Origin: Acanthococcus lagerstroemiae | Taxonomy: Eukaryota; Arthropoda; Insecta; Hemiptera; Eriococcidae | DNA: 64,000 bases | Direction: 5' to 3' | NCBI GenBank assembly: GCA_031841125.1 | Contig: CM063106.1 | Coordinates: 38,002,001 to 38,066,000, forward strand | Shown: positions 45,433-57,497 of the stretch, piece after piece | Layout of the letters: every line of letters starts with the position of its first letter | How positions within the stretch are numbered: position 1 is the stretch's first letter | Program-made: the position numbers and the translations under genes | Notes under the pieces: generated by a model | What the model saw: only the letters and a program-made list of their open reading frames with translations | The model's database searches: none | Told to the model about the DNA's origin: nothing

Positions 45433-45853
45433 GCTCGGCCCACACCATCGATCAGGAGGTGAACTCTGTACCATCCTAGAGAAGAGCTGCTGCAGCTGCA
45501 CTGCGGACCCACCGGCAGGGCTCACCCGTCGCCACCACCTGCCTGCGTCGACACACGGACCAAGACGAGGAGGTGAGGGGTGAGTGAAGAGAGGCAGCGC
45601 GTCCGGCCGTGGGGGACCTGAAATTTCCAGGCGAGCGCTCTGGGAGTGCGGACCTCGGTCAGTAGGGAACCCCATGGTGGCCCTGGTAGGACGCGCGCAC
45701 CGTTCCGGCACGTAGAAATGGGGGCTCGGGCCCGGCCCCAAGGCGTCCCTCCGGTCACTGACGCGATGCTCGAAAGGGTAGTTCCTGTGGCCGGGGGTGC
45801 GGTGTCATAGGGGCCACTTTGGCATGCGTGCATCGCCATACGTCCCACCACAC
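45433..45853 (+). mobile_element. GC-rich SINE-like retroposon, copy 2 (full length)
   Basis: 421 bp flanked by a perfect 14-bp target duplication ATTCTTTACAATAA (45419-45432, 45854-45867), proving retroposition-type insertion. High GC in AT-rich surroundings. No tRNA head was recognised, but the centre at 45754-45785 carries the core also found in the tRNA SINE (ATGCTCGAAAGGG). It is inserted in the 3' part of a LINE. Confidence 0.87.
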
Positions 45854-45867
45854 ATTCTTTACAATAA

Positions 45868-46765
45868 TTACACATAATATTGCGGTTGTTATTAGTCGGA
45901 CTGTATGCTGCGCTGTTTTTTATTTCAGTAATTAGTAGTTGTATTAGTAACTGCATTTCGTATCAAAGTTTTGTAAGTTCTGTTGTTAGTTTGAATTATT
46001 TTTTCCCTATTCTGCTGATCAAGTTTGTTAACGTTTTTGAGTCCAGTGTAAATGCTGTTTGTTTTACCGATGTTAGTTTTTATTTTTGGTAATGTTACTG
46101 TAAATTGTGTGTTCCTCGTTAGTCTAGTGTTAGTTTTGCTGTATTTCGTTAGTAAGTTATGTTTTTTCACGTATTTTATTGCACTTATTTCATGTAGTTT
46201 TTCCAAAGTTAGCGTCTTTGTTTCCTCAAAAAGTTGTACGGAGCTAAATCTTTTTGGTTTTTTGTAAAGTATTTTCAAGAATTTTTTTTGGTTAGCTGTG
46301 ACTGGTTTTAAATTAGTTTTATAGGTTGCCCCCCAGCTTGAGATTCCGTATCGTATTTTTGATTGAACTATCGCTGTGTGAAGTATGCGCTTTACTTCTT
46401 GGGAGATTATGCTCCTGAATTGAATTGCAATAAAAATAGACTTTAATAGTTTTTTTGCTAAATATTTGCCTTGTTGTTTCCAATTTAGATTTTTATCTAT
46501 TATTATCCCTAAATATTTCATGGAGTCGACGGTATTTATTTGCTGGCAATTATTGTTTAATTGAAAACATTTATCATTTCTATTACACTGATTTGTATGA
46601 ACGTTAGTATCTCATTCCCGGTTGTTTTTCTCATTTTTTAGTGCAAATTGTACTGATTTAGTTGTTTTTTTTTGGTTCAGAATCAGTTTAGTATCATTCA
46701 GCCAGGTTATTACTTTTCTAATATCTTTTTCGGCTTTTCCCCTGGTTTCTTCCCACATTTGTAAA
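45868..46765 (-). pseudogene. LINE reverse transcriptase C-terminal fragment
   Basis: Minus strand: KDIRKVITWLNDTKLILNQ, a stop near 46617, then SMKYLGIIIDKNLNWKQQ and IRYGISSWG; this is the RT thumb and 'KYLG..(I/L)D..L.W' motif of jockey/CR1-type LINEs. It is truncated 5' just upstream of 'MWEETRGKAEKD', before the YADD motif would be expected. The main frame ends at 45925. The 3' side is split by the GC-rich retroposon and may extend to an (AAATTG)n tract near 45280. Confidence 0.78.
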
Positions 46766-47084
46766 TTCCCATATAGAAAAAAACAGGTTTACGTTTTGAT
46801 CGTTTGCTTATATTTTGGGAAAAAAGAAATAAAATGAAGCATGAAATTCTTTTTTCATAAATGTGTAAGCTTTTGTAATCTTTGGAAATAAAATCAGAGA
46901 GATTACCCATTCTTCTCTATCTCCAAAATGAGAAATGATCGAATTATTCTGTACATTTCACGTCCTCAGTAGAAGTACTGAGGGTACTTTTGCTCATTGT
47001 CACGCCTTGTTTCAATAGTAATAAATATCACCTATCGCAAAGAAGTTATAGGCGTATTCAGATAAGCATGATTATACTCATTCA

Positions 47085-47330
47085 AAAAGGGACTAAAGCG
47101 ACAAAATCTGTTTTTTGAGAAAACGTAACATTAAAAGCCAATTAATAATTCCGGCTTACGGACATAGCGTTTACTGATAAGCTTTTCTTATCGTGAGTAC
47201 ACATTTTTGAATCGGGTCCCTATTTTGACAAGTTCTAGTTTTTACACTCTTCCTAATGAAACTAATAACTCATTTTGTCAAAAAATGTCGCTCAAGTCCA
47301 TTTTGCTTAACAGCGTCCATATATTCTCTT
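47085..47330 (+). mobile_element. Palindromic MITE M1, copy 4 (left end decayed)
   Basis: 'gtttactgataagcttttctta', 'actaataactcattttgtca' and a right end 'tgcttaacagcgtccat'; the left inverted end is mostly lost. Confidence 0.65.
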
Positions 47331-47544
47331 TCTCATTGTATGTAGTACGATTGTAATTTGGCATATTAGAAATGCCCAGCCGGTATGATAAACACCTACA
47401 TTTCCTTAATCTCTTCAATAAATGGAAAATAAGCAAAACAGTATTTGTAAAATAAAAGTTCAATAGTAAAACGAGCTAGTAACAGGGTCGGCCTTTCAGC
47501 TGAAGTCTGGGCGGCTATTCCACTAATCAACTTCGAACAGAAAG

Positions 47545-48020
47545 TACCAAAGTACAATCGCACTTGGAAGTTGTTAAGAGTAAGGGAAACAACCAGCAAA
47601 ATCTGTTTTCTGAGCACACGTAATTCTAAGTTAAAGAGCCATTAGAAACTCTAAGACATAGCGTTTACTGATAAGCTTTGATCAACGTGAGTACACATTT
47701 TTGAATCAGTGGCCGAATTCTAAAAAATCCTACTTTTTACGCTCTTTTCGACGATACTAATAACTCATTTTGCTTACAAAAATGCCACTTGGTTCACGCC
47801 GACCCCAATTTCAGCAAGAATCATACACAATATTACAAACCTCACAATATGAACTTTTTTCATCAATTCGTTCTGTTGATACCTCGAGTCATTTTTGCTG
47901 AGACTGTAAGCACAATGTAAAACCATCTTCCCATCTGTTTCTTTTACACACGATTCCGTTCACTGTTACATTTAAAACCACAAGCGCCACTTTTGAAAGC
48001 AAACGCGATTCATTCTCGTG
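47545..48020 (+). mobile_element. Palindromic MITE M1, copy 5, plus shared flank
   Basis: 'gtttactgataagctttgatca' and 'actaataactcattttgc', then at 47795-48020 the same flank as 37590-37830, so copies 2 and 5 share a longer unit of about 480 bp. Confidence 0.72.
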
Positions 48021-48842
48021 TATCTCGAATATCGATTGATAAGAAAAAGAGTCACTGGAAAACAAACCCAAACTACTGACGTCACGCGTCGTGTAGAACT
48101 ATTTTTCCATGGCTGCGCCGACTGTAAACCACTGACTAAATCACTGACGTCGTGCGTAACGTGGAACTATTTTTCGATTGTACAAGACTCGGCTGCGCCG
48201 ACCCTAAAAACGCATTATAGTCTGTTCCAAATAAGAATGTCGAAAACAGTTGAGACCGTTCACACTTTGCTGCGGATCTCAAAATCGATTTTTTCGTAAC
48301 AAGCCTGGGTATGTCAGATCGCATTACTTTCTTGAAAAAGAAGCATGAAAAAAAAATCTACTGGAAATAACGGCAATTACTATTTGATTTAATTTGGAGA
48401 GTATCCATGCTCCGGTTTGTAGTGTTGTGTGAATAACTACTTTTTCCTTTCCCTGCATGCCACCGTACTTGCAACTGTTTTCGGCATTCTTATTTGGGAC
48501 AGACTATAAAAGATTCGACGCTAGCGCTCTTACAATTTGCACAGTCCCAGTCAGATGAAGTAAAAAAGTATTATTATTTTTAAAATAAAAGTTCGATAGT
48601 GAAAAAACGCAACATGAAACATCTACATCCCTTTAATCTTTGTAATAAAAAATGAAAAATGAAGCAAAAAAGTATTTGTAAAATAAAAGGTCGACAGTAA
48701 AAAAACGCAACATGGACTGAGTTTTAAACCTGGTCTATCTGCCTCTCTCAAGTCGGTGCGCTTACCCTCAAGCTACAGTACTAAAACGCTTGGATAAACT
48801 TTCGCGGAGCACTCACACATAGACACACATCCCGATGTGCAA

Positions 48843-49145
48843 TCAGTTACCCTCTAGTTACCCGCGGAAAAGTTACCCATTTGCAATCCTCGGTTACCCT
48901 CAGATTACCCCTTGGTTCCCGTTTCGTTATTACCCGGGTAACTGGCGGGATTTTGAGCATCGGGATGCAAGTCAACTTCAAAGTTTCATTACAGTTTTTG
49001 TCATCGAAAGATTTTTCATGCCATAAACCTGCTAGGGAATACATACTTCCAGATGAGACATTTTTTGAAAGATTTCATTAGTTACCTTCTAGTTACCCGC
49101 GGAAAAGTTACCAATTTGCAATCTTCGGTTACCCTCAGATTACCC
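48843..49145. repeat. GTTACCC-rich direct repeats
   Basis: 48843-48911 and 49079-49145 are about 66-bp near copies ('tctagttacccgcggaaaag', 'tcggttaccctcagattacc'), 236 bp apart. The heptamer GTTACCC recurs many times, and TTACCCGGGTAA is palindromic. Origin unknown. Confidence 0.65.
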
Positions 49146-49898
49146 AGAAACCCGACAGTTACCCTTGGTTCCCTTTTAGTAACCCTGTGGATGCTATTGA
49201 TTTGCTCATGTGAATTTTCGTTTATGCAACATATCCTAAGTATGCCCCACTGACTTTCAACATTTTTGTCGAACTTGGTGTGTTTTTCACATAATTTTCC
49301 CAGACGATCAGCTTGTACAAATAAAAGCAATTGAAGTATGTTTTTGATAACAAGCTGACGGAGTTACAAATGAACTATTTTTTTTTACTGCTTTCAATCC
49401 TTTATTAAAGAAGATTTTTTTGTTTCACAATTTTCTTTGCATAAAATCTTTTAAAATTGACATTCTCTGTTATTTAAATACATATGTACCATAAACCAAT
49501 CAATTTTTTAATGAAAACCTTCGCAAAAGTAATAAAACAGATAGCGGAAATAACTGGCGTCCATACCATTTCAAGTTGAGTAATAACGCCAGAAAGTGAG
49601 TTTTCCAACTTTGAATTTCCTGCCAAAAGTGGAATGTCTTGGAAAAAAATGAATCTCATAAAATGGTACAAAATACATCCATTTACAACATCATGTTGCA
49701 AAATCCGTTCAAAAAATTTTTAGAGAGGAGATACGCGCCTCAGAAAAATGGGCAGCGTTATTATCCGCAGGCACGTTGTAAGTATACTTTGTTCATTGTA
49801 CTAATATATGTGACCTGGAATCATGAAATGTGCCTCTTATGCGAAAACAGGTTTTTGAGATAAACGAGTGTAAAGATGGAATGGTGGTAGTGGTGCGC

Positions 49899-49925
49899 AC
49901 AGATGTACATAGCATGTACATCTGT
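49899..49925. repeat. Perfect 12-bp palindrome
   Basis: ACAGATGTACAT, AGC, ATGTACATCTGT: a perfect inverted repeat with a 3-nt spacer. Confidence 0.75.
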
Positions 49926-50336
49926 AGTGGTGCGTTTACGCGTTGCTATGACGACCGCGCTTCGAATTTTGGTTCTTTGTCATTCCCATAGGCCCGTGTC
50001 ACACAAAGCCACATAAACGGATGTTTTTAAACTTTTGATGTAATTTGTAAATGCAATTTGTGCAAAACCTAATGAAGATAGGAAGCTGCGATTTGTTTCA
50101 TTCGAAAAAGCGTGATTCTTTTCTATAAGAATTATCAAGAAAGTGAAAAATGATTTTTTGACACCTGAGGTACATTTCATAATTCCAGGTCATATTACTT
50201 TCTGGAATCATAAGGTCATCTTGAGATGATCAGGCCACCGGGCATTTACGTTGCTCGACGAGCCACTTCGTTCCTGCTTAGGTGCTTTTTGATCACTGTT
50301 CCTCCGCTTGTTCCAATAATAATCAAAATATGTAAC

Positions 50337-50556
50337 GTAACCTGGGGTACCTTCGAATTTGTGGGGGAACTTAGGACATTGCCGGTTTTATACATTAGAA
50401 CTGGAGCCTCGATTTTCACCCCATGCCAGTGTAACTACAAATCTCAACTTTTATTTGACATCCTAGTTAACGAAGAAATAACGTATCTAACCAGTGTTAC
50501 TCCAATTCTGGCAATGTCCGGAGTACCCAACAAACCCGAAGTTACCCCAGTTTACA
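50337..50556. mobile_element. MITE with GTAACCTGGGGTA ends
   Basis: Left 'gtaacctggggtaccttcg' and 'aggacattgcc' are mirrored at the right ('ggcaatgtcc', 'cgaagttaccccagtttac'), giving inverted arms of about 50 bp. Non-coding interior. Confidence 0.75.
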
Positions 50557-50647
50557 GTGCAACAAAACGAAACCGCACATAAATCGATTTCGGCTGTTTG
50601 TTTGCACAAAAACCCTTTAGCCTCATTACGTGCCACATCCTGGCACG

Positions 50648-50681
50648 TGTGTGTGTGTGTGAGAGAGAGAGAGAGAAAGAT
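50648..50681. repeat. (GT)n(GA)n microsatellite
   Basis: Runs of GT then GA around 50648-50677. Confidence 0.9.
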
Positions 50682-51919
50682 AGGAAAAAAGGTATAAACA
50701 AAGCCGAAATCAGCGAATACACGACGTCGGTGATGTCTAAATAATTCTGAGCGCCGGTACCACAACCGAGGGCAAGAACTCAGTTGTCCGAGCAAAAACG
50801 GAGAAAGTAAATAAACCCGGACGCAAATTATTGTTACCCAAGAAGTTGAATCATAAATTCAAGCTCGCACTTATCAGTTTCATTATTTCTGTTTCTCTGG
50901 GGCCACGTACATAATATTATTCGTCTTTACCAAGCATCGTATAATCAGGGTCGATATTCATCTTGCCTGTTCTGGTAAAAATCAGCTACCCGGCGGATTT
51001 AAGTTACGTTACTCGAAGAAGGGCTTCATTGCGATATAACAAATAAGAAGAACCCCGCAAAGTGAATAAAGTTTTTATTATTCACGACCTAATGGATCCA
51101 AAAAGATGCGTTCGCTCTTCGTGATTCATTAATTTCGAATTCACATCAAATTTTCAATTTCGGGACTCTAATTTGTTTTATTTTGTATACGTTACATAAG
51201 AATATATTAGTGTACATTTTTTTTTTAAATTCTGGTCTTCGTGCGGTAATTTAAAATTATTTTCAAGACAGTTCATCTTAAATTCCATATTCGAAAATTC
51301 CTCCCGCGTTCTCGCGAGTGCTCTATATATTTTTTCTTTTTGTATGTTTCTTAAACTTTTATTTACTTCTTTTTTCATCCGTTTCAACTACGGTAATAAT
51401 TTCTGCGGACTTATGAATTATTCATTGCTGAACTCGTTCTTTAAAACGTGATTAAATGAAAGGAAATAATATTTTACTATTATAAAGAGGAAGTCGGAGG
51501 AACCTTAACATTGCTCGCAATAGCATCTCATGCGGCGACTCAATACGTTCGAAATATTTGCTGAAAATTATAGAAATAACAAAAACGATTTTTTCTTTTA
51601 GGTTTGATCGTGGCGTTTGTTTTTACTCGAATGCACACACAGGCGTTATAAGCGTAAACAGGCCTAAGAAAGTAGAAGGGTGTATATTTTAAAATTCGTT
51701 CAGTATATATGCCGTGAAAATATTCGCGAGCGGAAAGAAGGAAAACAGTCTCGCGTTTTTATGGCATTTTAGATACAGAAAAATCTACTTTTGCATTATT
51801 TTCCAGGGATTCAGGGTTGGAAAACTGTAACTTTTTCTCATCTTATTAATTATAAAACTGGTTATTATTATTTCTTTTTATACTTGTATTTTATAGACCT
51901 CCACCAACAGGACAAGCCC

Positions 51920-52137
51920 GTTACATTTGTGTGTGAGGTGGCGCTATATGCACCGAGCGCTCAGACTTTGCAGTCCATTACACTATTCCTCAAGTTGCTG
52001 TTAAGGATCAGCTCAGTAGCCACACTTTGGTCATACTTAGAGGCATCTGCAAACTACATATTCTCCTCTTTTCCTAGAATGCTTGGCCCCCTCTTTTTCC
52101 AAGCCTCCCGTGTGGGTATTAACGCACGGTATGGCTT
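51920..52137 (-). mobile_element. Internally deleted copy of the RNase H LINE
   Basis: Minus-strand sequence matches 15051-15150 ('gacaagccataccgtgcg', 'acccacacgggaggcttgg', 'catgaccaaagtgt') and then jumps directly to the part matching 16769-16862 ('ggctactgagctgatcct', 'gcgccacctcacac'). RNase H and the knuckle are deleted. Confidence 0.8.
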
Positions 52138-52636
52138 GTCAGGACAAGGCGGTATTAAGGGAGGAGTCTAAACACAAACAGAAAAGAACAAACGAATTAA
52201 ATAAAGGTAAAATAAATATTACATACTCCTTAAACGATAAATAAAATGAAATTTTCTTCCGTAAATAATTAATTATTAAAAACTTAGAAATAATAATAGC
52301 ATTATAGAAAAAAGTAAATTAAAAAAAAAAACACGAACATACCTGAATACATTTACTCACCCATTTACTCCCGCCACATCACCCAGAACCACAGACAAAC
52401 ATCATACATTACACACACACTTTCACACTCAATCATATACCTATTCTTCTTCATTGAAAAATACAATAGAAAATCAAGCCAAGACCCTGACTTATAGCCT
52501 GAATTATCAACAAATCTGTCAACTTATGGTGGCATCACTCATCGACTCACTAAACCTTCCAAAAGTAGACTTCATTGTGATCACCACTCAACTCCAGACC
52601 ATACACACCAACATCAACGACCTTTTGATGGGAATA

Positions 52637-53246
52637 GAAGAATTTCATCAGCAAAGTTCAGGGAAAATCTCCGATAAGTCTTAAGGAATTTCATTGGAAA
52701 TAATTGGGAAACAATTCCGACAATTTCCGAAGAATCTCATCGGAAATCTAATAGAAAAAAATGTCCAATGTTCTCCAAAAAATTTCATCAAAATTCTTTG
52801 AGAAAATTTTCCGATAATTTTTGAAGTATTTCTTGAGAAATATTTGAGGGAAAATCCGACAGTTTTTGAAGGATTTTATCAAACATTTTCAGGAAAAATG
52901 TTCGATAATCTCGGAAGAATTTCATCGGAAACTTCGGAAGAAATCTAATAATTCTAGGAATTTCATCGGAAATTTTTGGAAAAACTTTATTTCTGATAAA
53001 ATCCTTCAAAAACTGTCGGAGTTTTCTCTCAAATATTTCTCAAGAAATACTTCAAAAATTATCGGAAAATTTTCTCAAAGAATTTTGATGAAATTTTTTG
53101 GAGAGCATTGGATATTTTTTTCTATTAGATTTCCGATGAGATTCTTCGGAAATTGTCAGAATTGTTTCCCAGTTATTTCCAATGATCAATGAAATTCCTT
53201 AAAACTCATCGGAGACTTTCCCTGAACTTTGCTGATGAAATTCTTC
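52637..53246. repeat. Foldback: 244/252-bp satellite arms, 114-nt loop
   Basis: 52637-52880 is the reverse complement of 52995-53246 with about 8 substitutions, one 7-bp and one 1-bp indel (about 97% identity by direct alignment). Both arms consist of ~46-bp satellite monomers that are far more diverged from each other. A transcript would form a ~245-bp duplex. Confidence 0.9.
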
Positions 53247-55170
53247 TGAAATTATTGGTAACTTATCCCAAAAATTTCCGGAGAAAATCTCGGAAATCAA
53301 TTTAATTTTCTGAAGAAATATTCTTCAAAATCATCAGCGGTACTTCTCAGTGATTGCCGATAAAATCCTTTGTAATAATTGCAGATTTTCTCTAAAACTT
53401 CGAAACAAATTCTCCTAAAATCATCGGGGATGAAATTTCAAAAAGATTACCAGAAAATCATCGGAGATTTTTTTCAATGATGTCTGATAAAATTCTTAGA
53501 AAATAATCGGCAATTTTGCCTTAATGCTTTCGATAAAATTCCTCGGAAATTATCTTAGATACGTAATCAAAGGAATCCCCTCGAAAATTTCTCATGAAAT
53601 TTCTTGGCAATTATGGGAGACTTTTCCCGAAGATTTCTAATGAGATTCTTCAAAAATTGTCGGAAATTTATCCCGAAACTTCCCGATTAGATATCATCGA
53701 AATTTTTTTCTGAAGAAATCCTTCAATGATCATCCGAGATACTTCTCAGTTATTTCCAATATTTGGGATGATTGCAGATTTTCTCTAAAATTTCCACAAA
53801 AATTCTCTTGAAATTACCGGCGTTTGTTTTCAATGAGGTCTGATAAAACTTGTTGAACATGTGATCGGGAATTTTTCTTTAATATTCGGTTGACTTCCTC
53901 AGAAATTATCATCGAAAATCAAAGGAATCTTCTCGAAAATTTCCCAAGAAATTCTAATGATTTCTCCCGAAAATTTCCAATGAGATTCTTCGGAAATCAT
54001 CGAAATTTTTTTCTGAGAAATTTCTGACGAAATTCTATTTTCCCGAAGTTTTTGCTGAAATTCCTCGGAGATTATCGAACATTCTTCCTGAAAATTTTTG
54101 ATTAATTTCAAAAACTGATGGAGTTTTCCACCGAATTTCAAAAACTATCGGAAAATTTTCTCAAAGCATTCTGATGAATTCGTTGGAAAATACTGGAAAT
54201 TTTCTCTAAAGATTTCCGATAAAATTCTTCGAAAATTTTCTGATTTTTCTCGAACTTTTTTAATGAAATTCTTCTGAAATTATCGGTATTTTATCCCAAA
54301 GATTTCCGATGAAAATCTCTGGAGATCATCTTATGAAGAAATCCTTTAAAAATCATCAAAGGTACTTCTCAGTAATTTCTAATAACATCCATTGGCATGA
54401 TTGTGGATTCGCCCTAAAATCTCCAAAATCTATCTATATATTAAAAACCAAAACTCCTCCCCCTCTTAGGAAAAAAACGCACGGCGGGTTGCCTATCTAA
54501 AAACAAGAAAAATTGCAGGGGCAGATCAGCTACTTTCAAGGACATAATCTGTTCTAATATAAAAGATCTCGAAGTTTTAAGCGCGGGTTGCCTACCCTGC
54601 TCCTTAAGAGGAAAAAGTCCAAGGGAGAGGGAAGTGTTCGCAAGGGGGGATACTGTGGAGGTAAAAGACCATGGGGTTGGCACTGAAGTCTCTGGTAGAT
54701 TATGGCTTTTGTGGGGGAGGAGTTCGTGGCTGAGGAGGGCTGCGACTATTGAAGTGTGACCGTGGAGGCGGAGAGCGACCGTGGTGAACGAGGGGGTCGT
54801 GGTGGAGGAGGAGGCCCGTGATGAAGAAAAGATGGAAGTGGGTTCATGGTGGAAGATTGACGGCCGCTGATAGAGGGGGAGCAAAAGTAGCCCAAAGAAA
54901 ACTTCAACTCAGGAACAAAAGTTTTAGACCAAACACTGAGGACTGTAGTGGTCGGACGAGGCGCGAAGCGGCCAGAGGGCGAAGACCCCTAGTTTCTCCT
55001 AAAATCATCGGAGATTTTTTCAATGAAGTCCGATGAAATCCTTTGAAAATGATCGGAAATTTTTCCTTAATAATTTTTTATAAACTTCCTCGGGCTTTTT
55101 CTTCGAACATCAAAGGAATCTTTCTTGAAAATTTCTTAAGAAATGCTTTGGAAATTATCGGGGTTTTTCC
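53247..55170 (+). repeat. ~46-bp satellite, block 3, continuation
   Basis: Forward-sense monomers continue to about 55170, interrupted by the Helitron at 54429-54992. A long-period landmark (tacttctcagt...gattg.agattttctct) recurs at 53341, 53740 and 54363, showing higher-order structure. Open frames here are repeat artefacts. Confidence 0.8.
54429..54992 (+). mobile_element. Non-autonomous Helitron, copy 2
   Basis: 564 bp, starts TCTATCTATATATTA after A and ends CTAG before T, with a decayed hairpin before the CTAG. The interrupted satellite can be compared with its own paralogues (53391-53430, 53761-53810), which read through 'ccacaaa-attctc', so the A/T insertion point is directly visible and no target duplication is present. 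Shares 'gcaggggcagatcagctact' with copy 1. Confidence 0.85.
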
Positions 55171-57489
55171 CTGATTAATTTTTCGTAGCATTTTCTGTTG
55201 TCCGTAACAGCGCCACACGGAGCTCAGAGTAATATTGCGTTTTAATTTGAATACACCGCCATCCTGTGCCGGCTTATTCACACCAACACGCACCGAGCGG
55301 CGTATTCCTATGGTGCGTGTCGACTTGTATAATCCTGTATATGGAGAGTTGATAAAGGCATACTAACCCACTAATTGGATGTAATTATTTTTGGATGATG
55401 AACGCCTATCGTTGCATAAAAATGACCATGCCGAAAGACACTTTTTTTTTAAACTCTTAATTTTCGACAATATACGGGCATGCACGAGTGCACGAGTCTC
55501 GTCACAAAAAAACTGAGATTTGATATGCGGGTATTGCTCTGATAAGAATATACAGTTTGACCATGAATTGCAATGAAAAAATATTGAAACTCCTGTTTTA
55601 TGATTGGTTGAGAAAGAGCCATGCCGAAAGACAAACAATCGAGGGACAATTTTCAAGGTTGGCCACACTAACTCTCAGCTACGAAGACGCAGCTATTTCC
55701 ACGTTACCAACTCATTCATTCATAGTGTCCATTTCTGAGTGTGAGTGAACTTGGTAATATCAGTGAATTGGCACACCCTACACACGGAACCATTCATTCA
55801 TTATCTAGAGTAGTATTATTTTGCCAGTTTGTTCTAATATATAGCTTAAAAATTTAGAAAAAAATAAATAAAATAATAATAAAAATTATTAGAGGAACAG
55901 CCAGACCGACGGACATTTTAGCATATTTAATCCAATTTTGACCTTTTAAAAGTGGATCAAATTTTCTTCTGAAACCTTGAAAAAATAGAATTCAGTCATA
56001 TCTATCAACGAAAAAATAAATAAATAAATGCCTGTATCATTAATAACTTGTGAGATAACTGTTGGGGACTGAAATACGAGTATCAACATTTTCGAAAAAT
56101 AACCGATAAATGAGAATTGATTTCAGATCTCTTTTCACAACCTACACAGCACAAAAAATTTTGATACAATTTTTTTTTTTAGTGCGACTATAAATTTGGT
56201 TAGTTCAGTCTGATGTTCAACGCTTCAAACTTCAATAATTTCCTCAAGTAAGCGAATGAGTTGATGACGTTTTCACACAGCTAACTGTGCGGATTATCAA
56301 GAAAGAAGTCGGGTAGTAAAATCCGTTACACATGGTTTTAGAACCCTCTGCGACTAATAAATTAGCCCCTGGTAGCACTTGTTGGCTTCGACTCAACAAT
56401 CCGATTAACGTTTGCGAATTGACCCGACTATTCGCAGACTTATTGAAGCCACGATAATACATAGCTAATTTAACGCCACACTGCATTTCACCTCTAAACT
56501 CCAGAGGAGAAGTTGAAACCGCAAATGGTCGCTTTTATCGAATACCACCGTCGTCTCGACTGTACACATCTTTAGCCAAACAGTTATGTCCTTCGCGCCA
56601 TTACAGACAGTCGTTCTTCGAACCCGCAATTGGATAATATATTGTAATGTAATATGGACCCAGCATCGAGAAAAAGGCTGACACAGTGATACTGCTGAGC
56701 GCGCTCACCATACCACGTTCTAGCAGTTTTACATATGTATGTAAATTTCAGCTATAATCCCGCAAACGAGGAACATACACGCAAAAGGTGCTTTTGATGC
56801 AAGCATTTCGGTGAATTTTTTTTAATACTTAATTTCTCGTCGCTTCTTTCCCTCGTGCACCAAACCCTCGTTTTATAATGGTATCAACATGCTAACGCCC
56901 TTTAATAGATGGACTTAATTTCGCTCGAATCGAGCACAGTTACAGGTATGGAAACAAGGACGGAGCGATCCCTGTTGGGCCGCGTGCGCGGCGGTAAAAT
57001 TACCTAAAAAATGCCTTATCAATGCAAACATTTTCCGCGTAAGCCAAAAAACGCCGGAAATTTTACATTTTGCCAACTAACCTTGAAAATACTGTTACAG
57101 TGATACAAACATTTTTCATCCGAGCAAAAAAATTAAATAAGTCAACGAATTCACGATTTTGCCAACTATGTTCCAAAATGCCGATTGAATGGCTGAATTT
57201 GCCAAAAAATTCAGTCTCCGAAGATTTGCGTGTGTTTGTAGAGGGGCGGGGGGGGGGCACATCACTCTAAACCTCCTCGTTCCGCCCCAGCATAAACGTA
57301 GCCTATCCTAAAGTTGAAACTACTGGCAACGGAGCGGACGAGCTGAAGAAAACGAGGTCTGGCAGAAGCGTAAATAGGGCTCAGAACTGGGGGGCTCAAG
57401 CCCCCTTATTACGAAATGACACCACCCCCGCATCATTTTCTTTGGTAATCTTTCAGTGTTGGGGGGGGGGGGCATTTGCGGCTATGAGG
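55171..57489. other. Intergenic DNA, nothing firmly recognised
   Basis: Contains a 25-base match to the Penelope-linked segment (55763-55787 = 17577-17601). An 80-codon minus-strand frame (56244-56486) has no motif. G-runs near 57245 and 57462. Confidence 0.4.
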
Positions 57490-57497
57490 TCTGGCAA

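Noticed and set aside
45522..45956. Long minus-strand frame in GC-rich DNA
   Set aside because: Lies mostly in the GC-rich retroposon; the frame is not conserved in the other copy.
54441..54884. 147-codon minus-strand frame
   Set aside because: Lies inside the Helitron with biased composition; no motif.
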